Shown one piece after another: positions 23,421 through 36,060 of a DNA stretch of 64,000 bases; position 1 is the first letter of the stretch, and each line of letters opens with the position of its first letter. Under the pieces are notes generated by a model. The model did no database searches. It was not told the DNA's origin and saw only the letters and a program-made list of their open reading frames with translations. The DNA comes from Typhlomys cinereus (taxonomy: Eukaryota; Chordata; Mammalia; Rodentia; Platacanthomyidae). A program made the position numbers and the translations under genes. The stretch lies in contig JALPQD010000076.1 in assembly GCA_023101885.1 (NCBI GenBank), positions 708,897 to 772,896 of the forward strand. The letters run 5' to 3'.

Positions 23421-24126
23421 TCTTCTGATATATTTAAGTTTGGTGATACTTGCATAAGCCATGTCTTATTTAAGTAGAAAGCCATCAAAAGTATTCATTT
23501 ATGTTTAACATTTATGAAGAATATGTTTCTATTTCATTGTATCTCAGAATCCCCATTGTTCTAGAGAATTTTAAAAATTGTATACCCCTAAGCACAGAAA
23601 TCATGTGCTCATTTTTATTACCATATCTGATTTGGGTTTTATTTATTGCTTCGAGTTGGGCTTTGCTTTCTTTCTCATTCATTTTCAGTAAACTATTTAC
23701 TTTCTTGTTGAAACATGGGCATTTTCTTCTCTCTGGCCATCCTTTACTATGTTTCTCCATTTTAACTTAATGACAGGCCCTATTTTTAGTTTAAAAATTT
23801 GTTTCTTGTAATTCAAGACATTTTCTCTGTGCCCCACTGAGTATGAAAAGGGTAGTTTTTGGTAGCCATGTGTTTTGAACCCTGGTGGCCTCATCAAGGG
23901 GTATGCATCTAGATACTATACTTCCTAATAGCCCAGTACTAAGTGTACCCATGAACCCCTCTTTTATCCTTACTGTATTAATTCTGGTCAAGTTTTTATA
24001 GAACAGTGCCAATAACCTCTACTGCTGTGAAAATCATGATTGCTGTGATCATGTCATTCTTAGAAGTTATTTCTTAGTTGTTCTCACTTTACTTCAGGAT
24101 TTTTATTCCTTACACTCCCTTAAGGG

Positions 24127-24480
24127 GTATATGAATGTCTGCTTGAGATTCTGTTAACTGCTCTATACTTATTTTTGTTTCTTCAAATGCTTTTCTCATC
24201 TCCTCCAAGTGCCTGTTCAAATTGGTTGATGCATTTATTTAACTCCTCTTGGATTTCCTCTTTCTTTTGATCATAGTGGAGATCAGGCTTTGAAAATCAT
24301 TGTGTCAGGTGTGGCTTTCTTTGGCTATTTTCTGTTAGTTGTTCTGATTGGATTCCATCATTATGGATTCCATCAAAGGGGTTAATGCTTTTTACAGGAG
24401 ATTTGTTATCTTGGTTTTTGTTTTTCATGGATTTGTGCTGTGACTTGGGCAATTTTCATTTTCTCTCATGACCTTCTTAA
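24127..24480 (-). pseudogene. Inverted ORF1 N-terminal piece of L1-D
   Basis: Antisense of the ORF1 coiled-coil start and N-terminus: the plus strand matches 40600-40905 ('ctcatctcctccaagtgcct', 'gtggctttctttggctattt', 'tcatggatttgtgctgtgac'). A small tandem duplication of 'ggattccatcattat' lies near 24350-24375. Not open. Confidence 0.78.
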
Positions 24481-24487
24481 TGTGTGT

Positions 24488-26250
24488 TTATGGCTAGAGC
24501 CATAAGAAAAGAAAGGCAGATAAAAGGGATTCAAATCAGAAAAGAAGAAGTTAAGATATCTCTATTTGCAGACGATATCATCATATACCTGAGTGATCCT
24601 AAAAAATCCATCAGGAAACTCCTGGACCTAATACATAAGTTCATCAGGTTACAAAATAAATGTGCAAAACATCAGTGGTCTTCCTATAAACCAAGGATGA
24701 AAAAGTGAAAAAGTCCTAATAGAAACAATCTCATTTACTATAGCCCCTGAAAAAATGAAATACTTTGGTATAAATCTACCCAAAAAAGTGAGAGACCTTT
24801 ATAATGAAAATTTTAAAACACTAAAGGAAAAAATTACAGGAGACACCAGAAAAATGGAAAGAGTTCCCATGCTCCTGAATCAGCATAATTAACATCATAT
24901 AAATGACCATCCTACCAAAATTATACAGATTCAGTGCAATACCAATCAAAATCCCAAAGCAATTCTTTAAAGAAATTGACCAAGCAATCTCAACATTCGT
25001 ATGGAATCACAAAAGACCCAGGATAGTAAAAACAACCCTGAGTAACAAAAACAAGGCATCACCATACCAAACCTTAATCTATACTACAAATCCATAGTTA
25101 TAAAAACAGCCTGGTACTGGCTCCAAAATAGATACATGGATCAATGGATAAGAGTTGAAGACCCAGATATAAGCCCACACAATTACAGCCACTTGATCTT
25201 TGATAAAGGAACCCAAAACTCTCAACGGGAAAAGAACAGCATCTTCAGAACTTCAAATGGTGCACCAGAACTGTATGTCCACATGCAGAAGATTAAAACT
25301 GGACCTGAACTTGTCAGCATGTACAAAGATCAATTCCAAATGGATCAAGGACCTTAATATTAGGCCAGAGTCCATAAAAACCCTCTTTAAAAAAATAGCA
25401 AACTCCTTCAAGCAGATTGGGCTAGGCCAACATTTCCTAAACAGAAATCCAATACACAGGCACTAGAACCAACAGTCAACAAATGGGATCTTATGAAATT
25501 AAAGAGCTTCTGTTTAGCTAAAGAGATTGTAAACCAAGCAAAAAGACAACCCACGGAATGGGAGAAAATCTTCACTAACCACACATCTGATAAAGCTCTG
25601 TTATCCAGAGTGCACAAAGAACTTAAAAACCAAGGAGATAAATGGCCTGATTAACAAATGGGCTTTGAAACTTTTCCAGGGACGAAATCAAAATGCCTAA
25701 CAAATATCTTTAAAAATGCTCCACATTCCTAGGGAAATGCAAATCAAAAATACCCTGAGATATCATCTCACCTCTATCAGGATGGTAAAAGTCCAGGATA
25801 CAAACAATCCCAAATGCAGGAGAGGTTGTGGAGAGAAGGAAACTCTCAGACATTGCTAGTGAGAACGCAGAGTTAATACAACCACTCTGGCAATGAGTAT
25901 GGCAATTTCTGAAAAAGTTAGGGATGAAATGCTATATGACCTTGCTATACCACTACTGGGAATAATCACCCAAAATTCAGAAATTCACAACAGCGACATG
26001 AGTACAACCATGTTCGTTGCTATTTACAATAGCGAAGTCAAGGAATCAACCCAAATGCCCAACAGTTGACGAGTGGATAAGGAAAATGTGGTACATTAAT
26101 ACAATGGAGTACTACTCAGCTATCAAAAAGATGAATTAATGAAATTTGCTGGAAAATGGATGGAATTAGAAGAAATTATATTGAGGGAAGTATCTCAGAC
26201 ACAGAAAGTTAGACGCCATATGTACTCCCTGATAAGTAGATCCTAATTAT
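24488..26250 (+). pseudogene. L1-D ORF2 C-terminal half (broken)
   Basis: Begins at the RT core with [18 protein letters not shown], keeping both catalytic aspartates, then thumb and C-terminal domain in separate frames (24903-25097, 25136-25466 and later) with frameshifts. The cysteine-rich C-terminal region near 25830-25880 is degraded and it ends near 26247 with a MYSLISRS-like terminus. Not functional. Confidence 0.8.
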
Positions 26251-27215
26251 AAACCCACTTACATAATTCAAAGTAATATCCACTATAATCACAAAGGATT
26301 ATAAATAGGAGGGAAGGAAGGAGACAAAAGAACACACCTCAATAGAGAAATTAGGCCACTGTCATGTACTGTATGTAATTAGGGAGACATCTGATGCAGC
26401 TCACTCTCACTTCTTTTCCTATTCACTTGGGACTGAACAGGTTTGATATCCCCCGTCAGGGAGGGTATAGGGACTGGCAGTTAGATGGTAACCAACTAGC
26501 AAATGGGAGACTGACCCTTTCACTTCTGTATCATACTTCTATTCTTCCATCTACCTTTGAGTCTCTTCTTATATTAAAATCTTCATTTAAACAGTCTTTG
26601 ATCTTTGGTTAGGAGATGACCTGGACAACCAATCAGGATGCAGCCAAGGGAAGTGCAGGAACAGCAAAACTGAAAACAACAAACCATAATTCAGAACACC
26701 AAAGACCCTACAACATTGACCCAGAACCAGATGAACCAAATCTCTCCCTATCTTAAAGCTCAGGGAACCTTGCAGAAGAGAAGGCAGCAAGATTGTAAGA
26801 GCCTAAAGATGGGAAGGAACAACAATATACAAGATACTTCATACAAGTCAGGGGTGCAGAAGTCAGGATATAACCACAATGTAATTGGACCTTGCCTGAC
26901 CTGCACAATGGCTGTCATTGCAACAGGGATCACAGGGGAAAAAGGCTTCAGGCAGTAGGATGCTTAGAAGCAAGAAGTTAAACAGTCCTGAACCCTCACT
27001 AGTGTAGACAACTGAGGGAAATTCAGCAGATGCTCTGGTGGATGGGAGGGAGAAAGCAGAAAACACCAAGAAAGGAAGAGGGAAGGTAAAGAAGGTAGGG
27101 AGTGGAAAGAGGGGAGAATGGAATGGGGGACAACAGGAAGGAAGAAAGGGGGGAGGGAGAAGTAACGGAGTACTTATTGAGCTTACGTAACTAGGCAAAA
27201 AATGTAATAAAAAAA

Positions 27216-27775
27216 TTAGTGACAATGAGTCACTGCATTTTCCAAAGGTCTTAACCCTCATTTATAGTTATAAGTCCAGAAAACTTGATTAGGAAAGAAG
27301 TAAATCACCCCATCGTGTCAAGACCATACAATGTCCAAAATTTTATTTTAAATGAATATATGTGGTTGTACTTATACTGTAACATTCTCCATTTTAGTAT
27401 CTTGACCATAGTTCCTTTTTAAAACTTAGTCCTTTATATTTCTGTAGGTTTTTAAATGCCTGCCAGTTCATACTCAGTTCCACAGGACATCATACTATGT
27501 ATTGGGTTGTATGGTATTCTGTGATTGTGAAATATTTCTTGAAAATTTCTTTTCTTTTCAAATCTTATGAATCCTGCAGTTTAGAGTTTTTCTGTGACAG
27601 TCTCAACCATGCATAGATATCTCCTTTACTTGAATCCATCCCTTTTAATGTCCTGTCTTATAAAATATTCTTGTTTTCCTCCATCCTGTGGCAGTGCCCA
27701 TCTCTATATCTCTGGGCATGCATATGCACAAATATTCTCACCTTATATTCATGTTTGCTCCCATTTCTATGCGTA
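27216..27775. other. Intergenic, no recognised feature
   Basis: AT-rich sequence without supportable coding or RNA features. The overlapping ORFs at 27594-27936 on both strands show no domain or exon structure. Confidence 0.45.
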
Positions 27776-27779
27776 TGCT

Positions 27780-28150
27780 GTATTCTTTTCCTGTTGCCAT
27801 GACAAAATTCCCTGCAAAAGCAATAAGGAAGGAATGGTTTGGCCTGGCTCACAATTGCAGAGTACGGTCCATCATTCTGAGAGGTCAGAGCAGTGGGAAT
27901 GTGAAACATGTTTCCCATCTCATCTGTAGTCAGTAAGCATAGACAGATGCATGAGTATTGTTGCCTTGCTCCTTTTCGAGATTACACAGCCCAAGGTCCT
28001 CCAGCTATGGACTGGTCTCTTGAGCTACTATAATCAAGATAATCTCTCACAGCTTTCTTAGAGGTTGACCTCACACTTCCACACGGACACTGGGTTCCTG
28101 GATACTAATTAACCCTTTCCACCACTTGTGGGCCTGGAATATCAGTGTAT
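27780..28150. repeat. Rodent dispersed repeat (LTR-like), family not assigned
   Basis: 'tcctgttgccatgacaaaat', 'ggaaggaatggtttggcctg', 'aatctctcacagctttctta' and 'ggatactaattaaccc' follow the block order of a common rodent interspersed repeat. I cannot name the family securely. Confidence 0.4.
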
Positions 28151-28865
28151 TCTTGCTGTCTTAGAGAAAACAGCTTACTTAGAAAAATAGCTTATTAGTA
28201 CATTTTTCTCATTTAATGTTTGATCATAAGTTTAGTTCACATCAGAGATTTTTACGTCATCTTTTTTCTTTCATTTCACTTTTCTGGCATGGTAGTGCCA
28301 CTGACCCAAGTCCCGTGCACACCTGTATGCCTGGGAACAGTTTAATATAACCTTTCTTTAAAGGAAAATTCACACATGGACAGTAACATAGTTAGTTCAA
28401 GTCTGATAACATTTTTCGTTATTTGACAATTTAATACATACACATGGTATATATTCTGATTCCTATGACACAACTCACTCTCTTATATCCTTCCTTTCAC
28501 TATTCAATGCTCCCCCTGCCTACAAGTCAGTTTTCAATATTCAGTTATGATTGCTATGGTGAGACCCACTTGGTTTAAGCAAGATCATGTTTGATCATGG
28601 GTTGGGAACTATATAAAGGAGCTGCATGAGCTCTTTTGTGTGTATGTGGAGACAATCACTTTCTCACAGAAATCATTAGTAGTCAATAGTTATGTATGCA
28701 AGGCACATCTGTATGCAAGAAAGGAGTCCCTTCCTTACCTGTGATTAACTGTTGAGAGGCACAGTCTATATAGGTTCAGTACAGAGCAGCTGCAGTGAAG
28801 TCAATATTTCATTGGCTGTGCCATGCACAGAAGTGTATTACAACTTCCTTATCTTCCACCTCTGC
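28151..28865. other. Intergenic, weak similarity to duplication-unit flanks
   Basis: AT-rich. 'actatataaaggagctgc' near 28609-28626 looks like a TATA-type motif, but nothing downstream supports a gene. No other feature recognised. Confidence 0.35.
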
Positions 28866-28869
28866 ATAT

Positions 28870-29340
28870 TTTCCTCCCCATCTCTCATATTTACTGTTAC
28901 AGTTCATCTGCATGGTTGCTGATAAATGACCATCAAGTGCTTAAGGGAACAAGGGGTTTATTCTCTCTTACAATTCCTGGTTACAGTTCTCAGTCCAGCT
29001 TAACAGAAGAGCTCACATCAACACCAAGGCCAAGGGAACTGGCTGTACCATCTCTACATGATGGCTGAGAGAGGGACAATCCTTACTTGCCAGACCAGAG
29101 TGTCTGGTCAAGTGTACAAAAGGATGCCAACTTCCTCAACCGAGTCTAGTATTTTATTCATCTGTTCAGGGCCCAGTCCAACCCACCGTAGGCTGGGCTT
29201 TCCCCATCAGCTAAGCAATCTCTTGCAGGTTTGCTCTAGGCTTAACTCAACCATCAATTCTCTACAAATGTGCCCAAAGCTCAAACCATCAACCATCAAG
29301 TTGACACCTGTACATAACTGTGACACTACCTTCAAATAGA
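28870..29340 (-). repeat. R1 dispersed repeat (LTR-like), full copy
   Basis: Matches 49922-50310 in order over its whole length: 'ggttgctgataaatgaccat', 'gagagggacaatccttactt', 'gctttccccatcagcta', 'atcaagttgacacctgt'. Related pieces in the opposite orientation start with 'tgtcaacttg' at 29762, 52098 and 58677. Probably a MaLR/LTR-like rodent family. The proline/threonine-rich ORFs here are chance frames. Confidence 0.6.
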
Positions 29341-29754
29341 GAGATTACAGGAGGAGCCCATGCATCCCTTAAAACTCTTGGTGGTTAATGCCAGATGGGG
29401 GAATGGATAGTACTTTCCACATTGGTATGCCATCTGTTATATGGTCCATACTTCAAGAAGGGCTCAGGCACAGGCCAGTACAGACAACAGATGAAGATCA
29501 GTGGGCCACAAACAAAATGACTTGAAAGAAGGAAGGAGACTGATGGCTTTCAGTGGCTGAAGGAAGAGGGATAGGATTGAGTAACATGGCGTGAAAATGA
29601 CCTAACATCAATGTATTCATGTAGGTATTCATGTTTCCTTCAGAGGATGGAAAATTTGGAGCATACAACAAAAAGATTGACTCTTGGAGAATGAAAGCTA
29701 GTGAGCAGAGGACTTTGAGAATGTTGAGTTGGTATCTAAATTGTGGTATTTAGT

Positions 29755-30170
29755 GTTAGATGTCAACTTGCCAATTGACAAGTGAGCCTTTAGGCACACT
29801 TATCAAGGATTATTGAATAAGATGAACTTCTGAACAAACCTGCAGGACATTATCTAATTGATATGACAAGATGCTTGATATGACAAGATGCATCCCACAG
29901 TAGATTGGACCAGTCCCTGTGCAGGTGGCTAAGATGAAAGGGAAATGACTTCCATTGGAAGAATGGAATGCTGAAAGTCATACTTGGTCTTTACCTCCCA
30001 TCAGTTCCTCCTATGAATATAATGTGACTGGTTCCCTTGGTTCATGACACATTGATCAACTGTAGCCTTGACTCATGAGCGTGAATGAACCCTTGTTGCC
30101 CCAGGTTGCTTAGGTTGTATATCCACCACAACAATGGAAATGTGAAACTATACTAGTATGCTCAAAATTA
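29755..30170 (+). repeat. R1-type dispersed repeat preceding unit 2
   Basis: 'gatgtcaacttgccaattga', 'ttcctcctatgaatataatg', 'actcatgagcgtgaatgaac', 'gttgcttaggttgta'. The right two-thirds closely match 35760-36050 before unit 3, so the repeat and the following unit were duplicated together. It contains a 17-base tandem pair (29859-29875 and 29876-29892, differing at the last base). Confidence 0.6.
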
Positions 30171-31760
30171 TTCTCGTCTCCTCAGGAGACTCTCCAAGAT
30201 TGTTCATCCCAAAAAATAAGCATGTGACTTAGCTCCTGGGAGACCTGATGGTCAGTCATCACCCAGTCGTCCCTTGCCTCATCCAATGACTCAGAATCCT
30301 TTCTGAAGAACATGCCCCTCCCATTTGGTCCAGTGCATTAACTCCATTGCCTCATTAATTGGGTAAGTGGACCCCCAAGCTCCATCAAAGAATGATGGCA
30401 GTCAAAGAAAATATTACTCTGTGTTCTTGGGATACGTGCACATTTTCCCTCAGTTGGTATACACTGGCACTTAGGGTCTGGGGTCCCATTCTGAAATGGG
30501 ACCTAGGAAAAGAGCTCAAAATCAGTGTCCTGTTGGTACATCTTCAACAGACCTGTTACTCTGTATACAAGCTGCTAAATAAGAGATCATTATAAAAGAG
30601 ATGTTCTGTCCTTTATACAAGGAAGAGGAGCCTGCTGAGCAGGTGTCAACTCTCATTAGCAGGCAAGTCTGTTGAGTTTTAAATGTGCTTGAGTTCTAAT
30701 CTGAACTGGCAATCAAAAGCAATGTAAAAATGTGTGCTACGTGTTCTTCTATTTTGACTGTCTCTATGTTCAATTGGCCAGTTTAAACTGTTGATATATA
30801 ACATAATAACTATTGCTTGCTGGAATAGTATGTAAGGCCTTTATCCTTTCTATTTGTTGCTGTTGGTCTGTGTCCCTATTTTAGTCAACCATATTACTAT
30901 AACCAGTGCAGTTTCTGTGAAGCATTTTATGTACGTCCCTTTGTTCCATTCTTTTTCCATCTATTATACTTCCTATTTCTAAAAGTTCTTGTGTTTTCTC
31001 TGTACTGCGCAGTATAAAGCTAAAGTAAATTTACATTTGCATTTCATTATTTTGCTTGTAATATCACATAATGAATTATAATACCTTATTTTTAAAATTT
31101 GCAATAATTAAAACACATAAATGAGACAATAATTGGATTCTTTATGGTATTTCTGCAAAAATATGTCATTATTTTATTTTCCCTTCCCATTTTTTTTGTT
31201 TTAGCTCTGAGAAAACATTCTTAATTCTTCTCCCTTCTGATCTGTGTATAATTGCATCCCTTCATTTCAATAATACATTACAGTGTATATATACACACAT
31301 GTGCATATGCACATACATGACCATTTACATGTATCATTTTCAGCTCTAACTCCATGAAATGGTGTGTATGTCCCAACATGGTATTGCTAACATTATTTTC
31401 TATAAACTCTTATATATGTTATATAAATTAGCAATGTACACTGCATTTTATTTGCACTTCTACATTGTATTCCACCATAATCTTGTTGTCATGTAGTTTT
31501 CAATAACTTACTTGTAACATTTTTCTTTGCATTTTTTATCACTCTTTCCATGGCTTGTCTATTGGCAATATACTCTTGCTTTCTTTCCTTAATCATACAA
31601 TGTGATTATTTTGTTTTACTGAAGAAGTATAATTTTATAGGGCACAACCTACTAAGCTGTTGAAGGTTATTCTCTGATGACCATTAATCCTTTTTTCTTA
31701 CTGGCTGGTCTTCTTGAGAGATTATGTAAAATGCTTCTGTGTTAACTCATTATCCATGAG
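30171..31760 (+). repeat. Duplication unit 2 (exon-like block, splice donor, TATA-like motif)
   Basis: Best-preserved unit. The exon-like block runs about 30240-30362, with 'actcagaatcctttctgaag' and 'ttggtccagtgcattaact', and ends in a GTAAGT donor at 30363. Downstream are 'tgggacctaggaaaagagct' (30500), TATAAAAG at 30591-30598 and 'caactctcattagcaggcaa' (30650). The AT-rich right part matches 18690-19080 and 21030-21130 of unit 1. No coding frame is conserved between copies. Identity unknown. Confidence 0.55.
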
Positions 31761-31769
31761 GTAACCCTC

Positions 31770-31944
31770 TTGACTACCCAGATTTGATCTCTCTCTCTTT
31801 CTCTCTCTGTGATCTGAGAGATCACCAATGGCAGAAAAGCAGGCAAATTTACCCACTGAGTTATCTCATGGCCCAGAGGTATTTTTTAAAGATTTTATTT
31901 ATTATTTGAGAGGGGGGGTAAAGAAGAAAAGAAAGACAGGGAGG

Positions 31945-32028
<84 letters not shown>

Positions 32029-32190
32029 ATATGAATGCCATGGAACATGGGTGGAAGTCAGAGGACAACTTTTGTAAGCAATTTCTCTTGTATTTCCATT
32101 CAGGCTTCTTGGGATGGGTCTCAGGTAAACAGGTTTTTGCCATAAGTAGCTTATCTGCTGAAGGCTTCCCAGGCAGACTTCTGCAGCTGT
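31770..32190 (-). mobile_element. B3/B4-like SINEs with (GA)n
   Basis: A small SINE end at 31778-31868 finishes 'cactgagttatctcatggcc'. A second SINE follows: AT-rich tail ('gattttatttattatttgag'), a GA microsatellite (about 31950-32025), then body 'gtggaagtcagaggacaact', 'cttgggatgggtctcaggta'. The Arg-Glu and Leu-Ser repeat ORFs are artefacts of the GA repeat. Confidence 0.65.
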
Positions 32191-32344
32191 AATTTAATGT
32201 GCCTAGCTAGTTTTTCAGCATTTGTTTATGTTACCCTGTGATCTTCCTGAAGCTATGATCTTGTGTTTGGTAATAACAAGGAGGAAATTCTCAGTCATTA
32301 TTCCTTCACATACTGCTGGTCTCCAGTTATTCTTTCTTCGTTTT

Positions 32345-32762
32345 TTTTTTAATTTTCCTTTTTTTCCCTTTTTTTATTTATTTATTTCTTCCACTCATAC
32401 AAAGTTGATAAGTACCCCATTCCCCTCCCTCCTTACACCCCTTCCTGGATCCCCTTACTCCTCCCCCCTTTTCCTTTTCCTTTCCCCCCTCTCTCCCTGT
32501 CTCCCAGTGCTCCCGCCCCCCAATTCCTGGAGCATCCTTTAGTGTGCATGTCAAACTTCCCTCTGGGTCCTCTTCTCTGATGAGGTGTAAGGACTCAGTG
32601 GCATTGCCTAGAGCTCTTTTTTGTGTTCCCCTTTAGTATAGGAACACTATTGTGGCTGTTAATCCCTTGCCTCTAAGAATCCTAGTGCCTGTGATCCATG
32701 CTAGACTTTGGGAGTTCAATGATATGTTAGTAATTGTGCAGGTCATGCAAAGTCCTATTATG
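32345..32762 (-). mobile_element. L1-F, truncated L1 3' UTR
   Basis: T-rich tail (32339-32400), 'ccactcatacaaagttgata', C-rich tract to 32515, then 3' UTR to 'gcaaagtcctattatg'. It matches the 3' UTR at 1880-2110. Heavily 5'-truncated; no TSD recognised. Confidence 0.82.
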
Positions 32763-33640
32763 TTTTGTATTATTACTATGCTGCCCCATGCTTATTGAGA
32801 ATCTCGATTCCATCATTTGCCTGCCTTACAGTCCCGGAGGTGCTCATCCTTATTCCCTGGGAAAATTCACAGAATAGATTTATTAAATATGAAAATTTCT
32901 TTCTACTTGTCATGAGAAAAGGTATATGCTTTGGGTAGCTTCCTGAGGACACTTTTTCCTTACTTAATGGAGGGGTGTTTCTCATTCAGACTGGAAAAAG
33001 AAAGTTCTTATTCTGGGTTCTCACTCCCGTCAGTCTTCTGACATATTGTGCGTGCAGGGTACAAAAGTCCTTGTTCCTGGAGAATGAGTTGAATTCGATT
33101 TAATGACCATATAAAGCATGTACCAGGCATCCTGTGAAGGTGCTGGCTCTCACTAACTCTGTGAAGCAGCCCTGTCTTGATGTGCTCACCAGATCAGCCT
33201 GCTAGGAACCCACAGTGGTGAGAATTGGGAACTCACTATTAGAAATTGTCCATGTTCAAGATCAAAATTCGACTTACCACACCTGGCTATGGTGCCTGCC
33301 TTCGTGGTACAAGTGAGAGACTGGTGAATGGTTCTTGTTGTGGCAATTAGAAGGAATATGGGGGTGGCGGGGAGTGTCAGAGTTTCAGGACAAAGTGGGA
33401 GAAACAAGGACAGGACATTTGGTGTGAGCTTTAGCAACAGAAGAACAGGGCACTGAGAGCATGAAGGTGGAACAGAAGGACATGTGCAGCATGGGAGGGA
33501 AGTAAGGAGGGTAGAAGATGGTCAGGGGATTGGCCTAGGGAGCAGATCTGTGAAGGGAAGGTTGGGCACACAGGAAATTAAGGCTGATTGGATAATCAAT
33601 TCCAGGAGGATACTAAGCAGAAGAATTTTATACAGCTCCT
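32763..33640 (+). repeat. Purine-rich block, related to 63590-63925
   Basis: The segment 33425-33630 ('gctttagcaacagaagaaca', 'ggtggaacagaaggacatgt', 'ggaggatactaagcagaaga') aligns in order with 63700-63915. It resembles the purine-rich section that precedes the exon-like block in the duplicated units (17860-18050, 50740-50960). Minus ORF 33186-33437 has no support. Confidence 0.45.
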
Positions 33641-33829
33641 AAGAGTCCTGGTATTTTTCTGGTCATTTTGAGCATAGTTTCTCAGGATGCTGTGGCACAA
33701 AGACTCAGTGTGCAATTGAGCTTGTGGCACCTTCTGTGACAGTTATCCTACAGGCTTTGAATTTTTTTCTGTTTAGTAGGATGTTGGAAATAACTTTGTT
33801 GGACATAGTCTTATATTAAGTTGGGAAAT

Positions 33830-34210
33830 GCTCCTTCCATCCATAACCTCTCTGAAACTTCCAGCATGAAAGGATGCTCAATTTTGAAAGCATTTTCCAG
33901 CTATCAAGATGATCACATGAGCCGAGTCAGGTGATACGTTTCATTCACTGATTTCACTATGCTTAACTATCCTTAGGTCTGTAGAATAAAGATAACTGGG
34001 TTATAAGGAATCACCTTTTCAATATGATCATGAATTTGGTTTCCAAGAATTTAATTGAGAATTTTTGCATGTATATTGATCAGGCAGATTGATCCTTTAT
34101 TTTATTTGGTTGTTGTGATTTTCTTTGGTTTTGGTATCAAGGTAGTGGTGGCTTCATAAATATTATGGAACCATTCTGTGCTTTTCTACATGTCTGATGT
34201 TCTCATGGAA
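33830..34210 (-). mobile_element. Old L1 ORF2 fragment
   Basis: Antisense of the ORF2 RT region: 'ttaattgagaatttttgcat', 'ttttggtatcaaggtagtgg', 'gcttcataaatattatggaa', as at 11070-11180 but very diverged. Confidence 0.65.
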
Positions 34211-34689
34211 CTTTTCACATCATGCCTGCCCACCCAGAGCCTCGAGAAGCATCTGATCTAATGAAAAGCCACAACATACGCACTTCACCCTGTGACTCAA
34301 GGGTAGGGTACCGCCTGCTGGATACACCTTGACAAAGGGATTTCACATTATCTGAGGAATTTAACCATGCACTGGAAGCTAGGAGGACTCTTACCTTACT
34401 ATCTCTCTTTCCACTAATCACAAGTGGTTTCACCCACGCTTGCAATCAGATCCCCAGCTCCTATTTGCCTTCCTGTGTTTGCATCCTCAGATTGATATCC
34501 CCCAATCCACCCAACCCATGCTTTTTTTATCTATGGAGTCTCCTGTAAATTTTTCTTCTTTGTCTGCATTTCTGACCACCCCGAGATTTCATCTATGAGT
34601 ACTAAAGTCTCCTGAGATCAATTTTATTTATACTGACTAAGACATACTATATGAACATTCATTTTTCTTTGTTTTATAACCTTAAAGAC

Positions 34690-34895
34690 CAGCCCTACTC
34701 TTTCTTGCTCTCTATACCTCCCAATGATGATAGTGATCTAAAACCTACCTCCTACTTTTACCTACAGTGATGCCTTCTGCTATATGCTGGGATTATTTCC
34801 TCTCTGAAACAATAAAGCAAATAAATCTACCTTTCTTCCCCAGTTTGCTTGAGTGTTTACTCACAGCAAAAGAAAAGTAATTGCAACACTGGGTA
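34690..34895 (+). mobile_element. MaLR-like LTR 3' fragment
   Basis: 'gatgccttctgctatatgct', 'cctctctgaaacaataaagc', 'tcacagcaaaagaaaagtaa' match the 3' end of the LTR at 62960-63110. AATAAA at about 34811 is the usual polyadenylation site of these LTRs. Bases 34211-34689 hold no recognisable feature. Confidence 0.5.
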
Positions 34896-35169
34896 TTGTC
34901 AGTCTTTCCACAAATTCCTTGCTTAAAGAAAAGGCAACTTTCAATCAACTTTCAACTCTCTATGAACAACAAAACGTGGAAGGAGTTATTTACTGAGGCC
35001 CAGTAGGACGTTCAGGTTCTTTTTGGTAGTGGCGAGGTCAACAGGCTCTTAGAATACATATCAGCAATTTTGTGACTATAACAGAAGCAGTAATGCTGGA
35101 TGCAGTCATAAGACCTGCCACTAGAACCAGGATCATCATCAAATATTTATTCAATGGCTGTTTTAACAT

Positions 35170-35480
35170 TTTGAAAATAAAGATGCATCACTGACATGAA
35201 CAGAGAATTATCGAATTAAGAAACACAAATAGCTAATAGACATTTCTAAACTGTTCAGTACCATGAGCTGTCAGAAATGTAAGTGAAAGCTACTATAAGA
35301 TTTCATCTTACTCCAGTCAGAGTGGCTATCATCAAGAAATCAAATAACAAATGCCAATACAGATGTGGGGAAAGAGGAATTCTTACTCATTTTTGTGGAT
35401 ATCAAACTGGTGTAGTTACTTGTTAGTGATATTAAACTGGTATAGTCACTTGTGGGAATCTACACAATAAAAAATGCTCC
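35170..35480 (+). mobile_element. Old L1 ORF2 C-terminal fragment
   Basis: Sense ORF2 C-terminus: 'aaatgtaagtgaaagctact', 'tcttactccagtcagagtgg', 'gatgtggggaaagaggaatt', comparable to 7390-7500. Diverged. Bases 34896-35169 hold nothing recognisable. Confidence 0.6.
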
Positions 35481-35699
35481 AACACAAACAAAAGTCCCAA
35501 TGTGAGGTGAAAGTTATTTCTGAAGGCCCCATAGATTCCCCCAAAACAAAACATGCTCTTGCCATTTATTTTTCTTGGTGTCACACATAGGACCCAGGTA
35601 ATAAGACCCTATCACCTCTGCAAAACCTGTACCAGATTTGGCCTCCAATATTTCTCACCATGCAAGTGGGAAGATAACATGAGGCACCAGGTCTCCCTG

Positions 35700-36060
35700 A
35701 AAAACTACTGAGAGATAATATCAGATGGAGAAGGGATACTACTTTCCTCAGCTGTGTACCCATTGATAGATGGTTAAATTGATGTGGGAAGACATTGCAC
35801 ACAGTAGATGGAATTATTCTCCAAGCATATAGATAACATGGGGCAGAAAAGGTTCCCTTTGTTTGGGTCTTTGCCCTTCTATCAACTCTTCCTATGCATA
35901 CATATGATGTGGCCAGTTCCCTTGCCTCATGATGGTATCTTACTCCTACCACATTAATTAGTCATAGTCTAGAATCATGAGCACGAATGAACCTTTGTTC
36001 CTCTAAGTTGTTTAGGTTGTGCATTCATGACAATGAAAATGTGAGACTATGACTCTAACA
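35700..36060 (+). repeat. R1-type dispersed repeat preceding unit 3
   Basis: 'gcccttctatcaactcttcc', 'gatgtggccagttcccttgc', 'atgagcacgaatgaaccttt', 'gttgtttaggttgtgcattc': near-parallel to 29960-30150. The minus ORF 35581-35952 is a chance frame. Bases 35481-35699 are unassigned. Confidence 0.55.

Larger units (their letters stand above)
24127..27215 (+). mobile_element. L1-D with 5' inversion (twin priming)
   Basis: Plus-strand ORF2 from the RT motif (24488) to about 26250, 3' UTR with G/A-rich tract (27040-27165) and A-tail (27198-27215). To its left, 24127-24480 is ORF1 N-terminus plus a little 5' UTR in the opposite orientation, with the 5'-most end at the junction. ORF1 C-terminus and ORF2 N-terminus are missing. 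It belongs to the same subfamily as L1-A: both share SKWIKDLNIRPESIKTLFKK. No TSD was recognised. Confidence 0.88.

Noticed and set aside
28609..28626. TATA-type promoter for a gene
   Set aside because: No transcript-like sequence or open frame follows.
31828..32034. Arg-Glu repeat protein
   Set aside because: Translation of the GA microsatellite in a SINE.
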